Source: QPIN01 sp964399475 (GTDB lineage: Bacteria; Pseudomonadota; Gammaproteobacteria; Methylococcales; Methylomonadaceae). From it: a DNA stretch of 8,182 bases. The stretch is from contig CAYNRB010000145.1 in assembly GCA_964399475.1 (NCBI GenBank), forward strand, positions 1 through 8,182. The letters are read 5' to 3'. Made by a program: the position numbers and the translations under genes. The notes beneath the pieces are model-generated. The model made no database searches. It was not told the origin of the DNA and saw only the letters and a program-made list of their open reading frames with translations. Within the stretch, counting starts at the first letter, position 1. Each line of letters opens with the position of its first letter. Of this stretch, positions 6,589 to 8,182 are shown piece by piece.

Positions 6589-7162
6589 ATGATCTTTGCC
6601 TCGGATAATTGGGCGGGTGTCCATCCTGCTATTTTTCAATATCTTTCAGAACAGGCCAGTGGTTTCTCACCAGCTTATGGATCTAGTGAACTAGATAAAA
6701 AAGTTGAAGCCTCATTTAATGAATTGTTTGAACGGGAAGTTGCGGTTTTTTTGTAGGCACTGTACGGCAGCAAATTCTCTGGCCTTAGTCGCAGTCAATC
6801 GTCCAGGTGGTGTTACTGTTTGTCAGCGTGAAGCCCATATGATTAAAGATGAATGTGGCGCACCCGAATTTTTTACGCATGTCCCACGACTGGCTCCGGT
6901 AGATGGTGAGAATGGCAAAATTGATCCAGAAAACCTTACATCAGAAATTGCCCACTTTCCTGCTGATTTTATCCATGCTGCTCAGCCCATGGCCATTTCA
7001 ATCACCCAAGCCACCGAAATTGGGTCAGTTTATAATGTGGCTGAAATCACTAAGATTGCCACTATCGGTGATTTTCAAGCTAGTTGTCGCAAACAGGGAG
7101 TGAATGCGACTCAGGCAATGATGCTTGTATTTGAGGGAAAACTGCCTGAATTTACTTTGTGA
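6589..7162 (+). pseudogene. Threonine-aldolase-like PLP enzyme, frameshifted and truncated
   Basis: An ATG at 6589 opens a frame of 55 codons (MIFASDNWAGVHPAI...) that matches the N-terminus of beta-eliminating-lyase/threonine-aldolase-type PLP enzymes and stops at TAG 6754-6756. The homology continues in another frame (TAANSLALVAVNRPGG, then ISITQATEIGSVYNVAEI) to about 7066. Two single-base losses explain this: one in the T-run at 6746-6752, and one in ACTGTACGG near 6760, where ACTGGTACGG would give the family's GTGTAAN. The catalytic lysine and the whole C-terminal half are missing. From 7067 the frame reads into a tail of 31 residues (starting GDFQASCRK and ending LPEFTL) that does not belong to the family and that I do not recognise. 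A working enzyme cannot be made from this, so it is a decayed, possibly chimeric remnant. Confidence 0.85.
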
Positions 7163-7198
7163 TTTTATTTGGCTGTGTTAATGCGCTGAGTAGTTGCC
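7163..7198. other. Junction between aldolase remnant and ISL3 remnant
   Basis: This short stretch lies between the stop of the chimeric aldolase tail and the last recognisable ISL3 residues. No inverted repeat end or target duplication is visible, so the ISL3 copy probably lost its right end by deletion here. Confidence 0.4.
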
Positions 7199-7685
7199 AA
7201 ATAGCAAAGTAAAGCCACTGCCTTTTCTAGCCCAGGGAACATCCACTAAGGAGCGAGGATTAAATAATATCCGAATTTTGACTTGTATTTTTGTCCGTCA
7301 TCTGTGTTGTAGAAACAGTTACGTAGCCTGCTATGCGCCTGTTTCTACAACACAGATGACAAACAAAAATTCTGCGCCAAACTTTCGGATATTATTAAAT
7401 CCTCGTTCCTAAACGTACTTTTCCATCACTTGTAAGGATTCGTAGGACAGAGTAGCGAAGTAGACAAGTCTGTTCAAAAAAAATTGAGATGTCGCCCTGT
7501 TTTCTTCTGGGTATCGTGGACAGAGCAGCTTTCACCTGATTCATCTTCAACCTTTGCTCCACGCTTAAAACCAAAAGAATATGAAGCTCTTTTACCGTAT
7601 TATCTCCTGTCAATATCTCAACATCTGTTATCACCCATGGATCTGTTGAACCCAAAGCAAGTGAAAATATTTCCCTACTATTCAT
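7199..7685 (-). pseudogene. ISL3-family transposase remnant, interrupted by element E4
   Basis: Read on the minus strand, the ATG at 7683-7685 starts MNSREIFSLALGSTDPW..., the typical ISL3 transposase N-terminus. After KELHI (about 7578) homology moves to another frame as KRGAKVEDESGESCSVHDTQ, then KKTGRHLNFF. At a run of eight T near 7475-7482 it moves again, to EQTCLL...SDGKVR. Here E4 interrupts the gene. On the far side of E4 the family sequence resumes as VDVPWARKGSGFTLLF (7246-7199), after which homology ends. At least two frameshifts, one insertion and loss of the C-terminal catalytic part make it non-functional. Removing E4 and one TAA gives GKVRLVDVPWAR, the expected family reading. 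Family assignment is from memory of ISL3 sequences. Confidence 0.8.
7250..7409 (+). mobile_element. Palindromic MITE-like element E4 (160 bp) inside the ISL3 gene
   Basis: The outer arms begin GGAGCGAGGATTAAATAATA and end AATCCTCGTTCC, nearly identical to those of E2. The inner arms, 7300-7317 and 7340-7357, are a perfect 18-bp inverted repeat unrelated to those of E1 and E3. The apical segment 7318-7339 is GTTACGTAGCCTG plus CTATGCGCC. The modules CTTGTATTTTTGTCCGTC (7282-7299) and GACAAACAAAAATTCTGCG (7358-7376) match the other copies. TAA flanks it at 7247-7249 and 7410-7412. Because the interrupted gene is recognisable on both sides, this copy proves insertion with duplication of one TAA. 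It has no coding capacity of its own. Confidence 0.9.
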
Positions 7686-7728
7686 TTTGATTATTCGCTT
7701 AAAATTAAAATATTTTACAGTTTTTACT

Positions 7729-7749
7729 CACTTGATTCTTCATAGACCC
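7729..7749 (-). repeat. Possible left terminal inverted repeat of the ISL3 remnant
   Basis: On the minus strand the sequence GGGTCTATGAAGAATCAAGT starts exactly where IS66 tnpA homology stops, about 64 nt before the ISL3 start codon. Its position and GG(G/C) start fit an ISL3 left end. The partner repeat is missing, so this is inferred from the junction only. Confidence 0.4.
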
Positions 7750-7852
7750 AACTATTTGTGGTCAAGTCGTGTTCTCGACAATAGGCCGTCTATGATAAAC
7801 CGCTGCGTTGCCACTTTTTAATGTGATTTAGCCAGTGTTTTGATAATGCCAT
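7750..7852 (-). pseudogene. IS66-family tnpA (accessory ORF) remnant with in-frame stop
   Basis: The minus-strand ATG at 7850-7852, preceded by AGAGGAAAAATA, reads MALSKHWLNHIKKWQRSGLS, a TAG, then TAYCREHDLTTNS. This is the characteristic start of the small IS66 protein (WLxHIxxWxxSGLSQxAYCRxH). The TAG (7790-7792) replaces the usual Gln codon CAG, a single-base nonsense change. After TTNS the homology ends abruptly where the ISL3-type end begins. The later IS66 genes tnpB and tnpC are not in the window. The remnant is therefore broken by a nonsense mutation, an insertion and a deletion. Confidence 0.75.
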
Positions 7853-7908
7853 TATTTTTCCTCTTTAAAAATACTAAGGGTGATGGTTTTATCTGCGCTT
7901 GAATAAAT

Positions 7909-7927
7909 GGTGGCGCTGCTCGCTTAC
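7909..7927 (-). repeat. IS66-type terminal inverted repeat (outer end)
   Basis: On the minus strand GTAAGCGAGCAGCGCCACC starts at 7927, matching the GTAAGCG-type ends of IS66 elements. It lies about 57 bp upstream of the tnpA remnant, where such an end is expected. The 8 bp outside (GCTTTAGC, 7928-7935) would be one copy of the target duplication. The opposite end is not in the window. Confidence 0.65.
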
Positions 7928-8182
7928 GCTTTAGCCATATTGTCTTGAAATATTCAGAAAATTAGCTGTATCATGCGGGATAGCAAAAGAAAATCACTCG
8001 AAAAACAAAAACAGCCCGCTTAACCAGTAGGAATTGAGCGCAAAATGAGACCATGACAGGATAGCTGTACCCAAAAAATGGTTTTAGTGTCAAACTAACA
8101 GAGTCGTATGTAACTATGCCTATATTTTTCGATTTTTTAAATGGCTAGTATATAGTCTTAGCTGTTATATGCGTGTCTTGTG
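7928..8182. other. Right-edge sequence, no gene recognised
   Basis: These 255 bp lie outside the IS66 end. All frames are short and none resembles a known family, and no tRNA, terminator or complete repeat was seen. It may be intergenic DNA or further degraded mobile DNA. Confidence 0.5.

Noticed and set aside
7250..7409. REP/BIME repeats mobilised by a RAYT transposase
   Set aside because: GTAG occurs in the apical segment, but REP elements are shorter and do not make TAA target duplications. The empty site at E4 argues for cut-and-paste insertion.
7484..7690. Plus-strand open frame of 68 codons
   Set aside because: It is antisense to the ISL3 transposase remnant, whose minus-strand family motifs are clear.
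8105..8125. Weak similarity of TATGTAACTATGCCTAT to the elements' apical segment
   Set aside because: No arms, modules or TAA flanks surround it, so the match is probably chance.

Overview
The window looks like chromosomal DNA of an AT-rich gammaproteobacterium. The core mepM-anmK block facing an argC-erpA pair is a familiar gammaproteobacterial neighbourhood, and the proteins carry the expected family motifs. The species cannot be named from the sequence. Base composition is low in GC throughout, with few strong Shine-Dalgarno sites. Two genes appear to start at non-ATG codons (TTG and GTG).

Layout: (1) Positions 1-369 hold a complete 158-bp palindromic mobile element, the right half of a second one, and the leader of the first gene. 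(2) Positions 370-1206 encode an O6-alkylguanine-DNA alkyltransferase with an AraC-like N-terminus. (3) Positions 1207-1484 hold two more palindromic elements back to back, sharing one TAA. (4) Positions 1617-4077 carry mepM (murein endopeptidase) and anmK (anhydro-muramic acid kinase), 4 nt apart, a cell-wall turnover and recycling pair. (5) On the minus strand, argC (arginine biosynthesis) is followed by erpA (Fe-S carrier); erpA and anmK converge and overlap by 15 bp. (6) Positions 5577-6560 encode a PIG3-type quinone oxidoreductase, followed by a broken threonine-aldolase-like gene with two frameshifts and a foreign tail. (7) From about 7199 to 7927 lies a graveyard of nested mobile elements: an IS66-type end and tnpA remnant, interrupted by a decayed ISL3-type transposase, itself interrupted by a fourth palindromic element. 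(8) The last 255 bp show nothing I can recognise.

The most interesting content is the palindromic element family, called E1-E4 here. Four copies (three of 158-160 bp and one of 116 bp) are each flanked by direct TAA repeats. E4 sits inside a recognisable transposase reading frame, and removing it with one TAA restores the expected protein sequence, so these are real insertions with a 3-bp target duplication. Conservation is the reverse of an ordinary MITE. The terminal repeats and a second, inner pair of arms differ in sequence between copies, yet each stays self-complementary within its own copy, while internal modules and the 22-23 nt apical segment are conserved. This suggests a structured element whose folding or internal motifs matter more than its ends.
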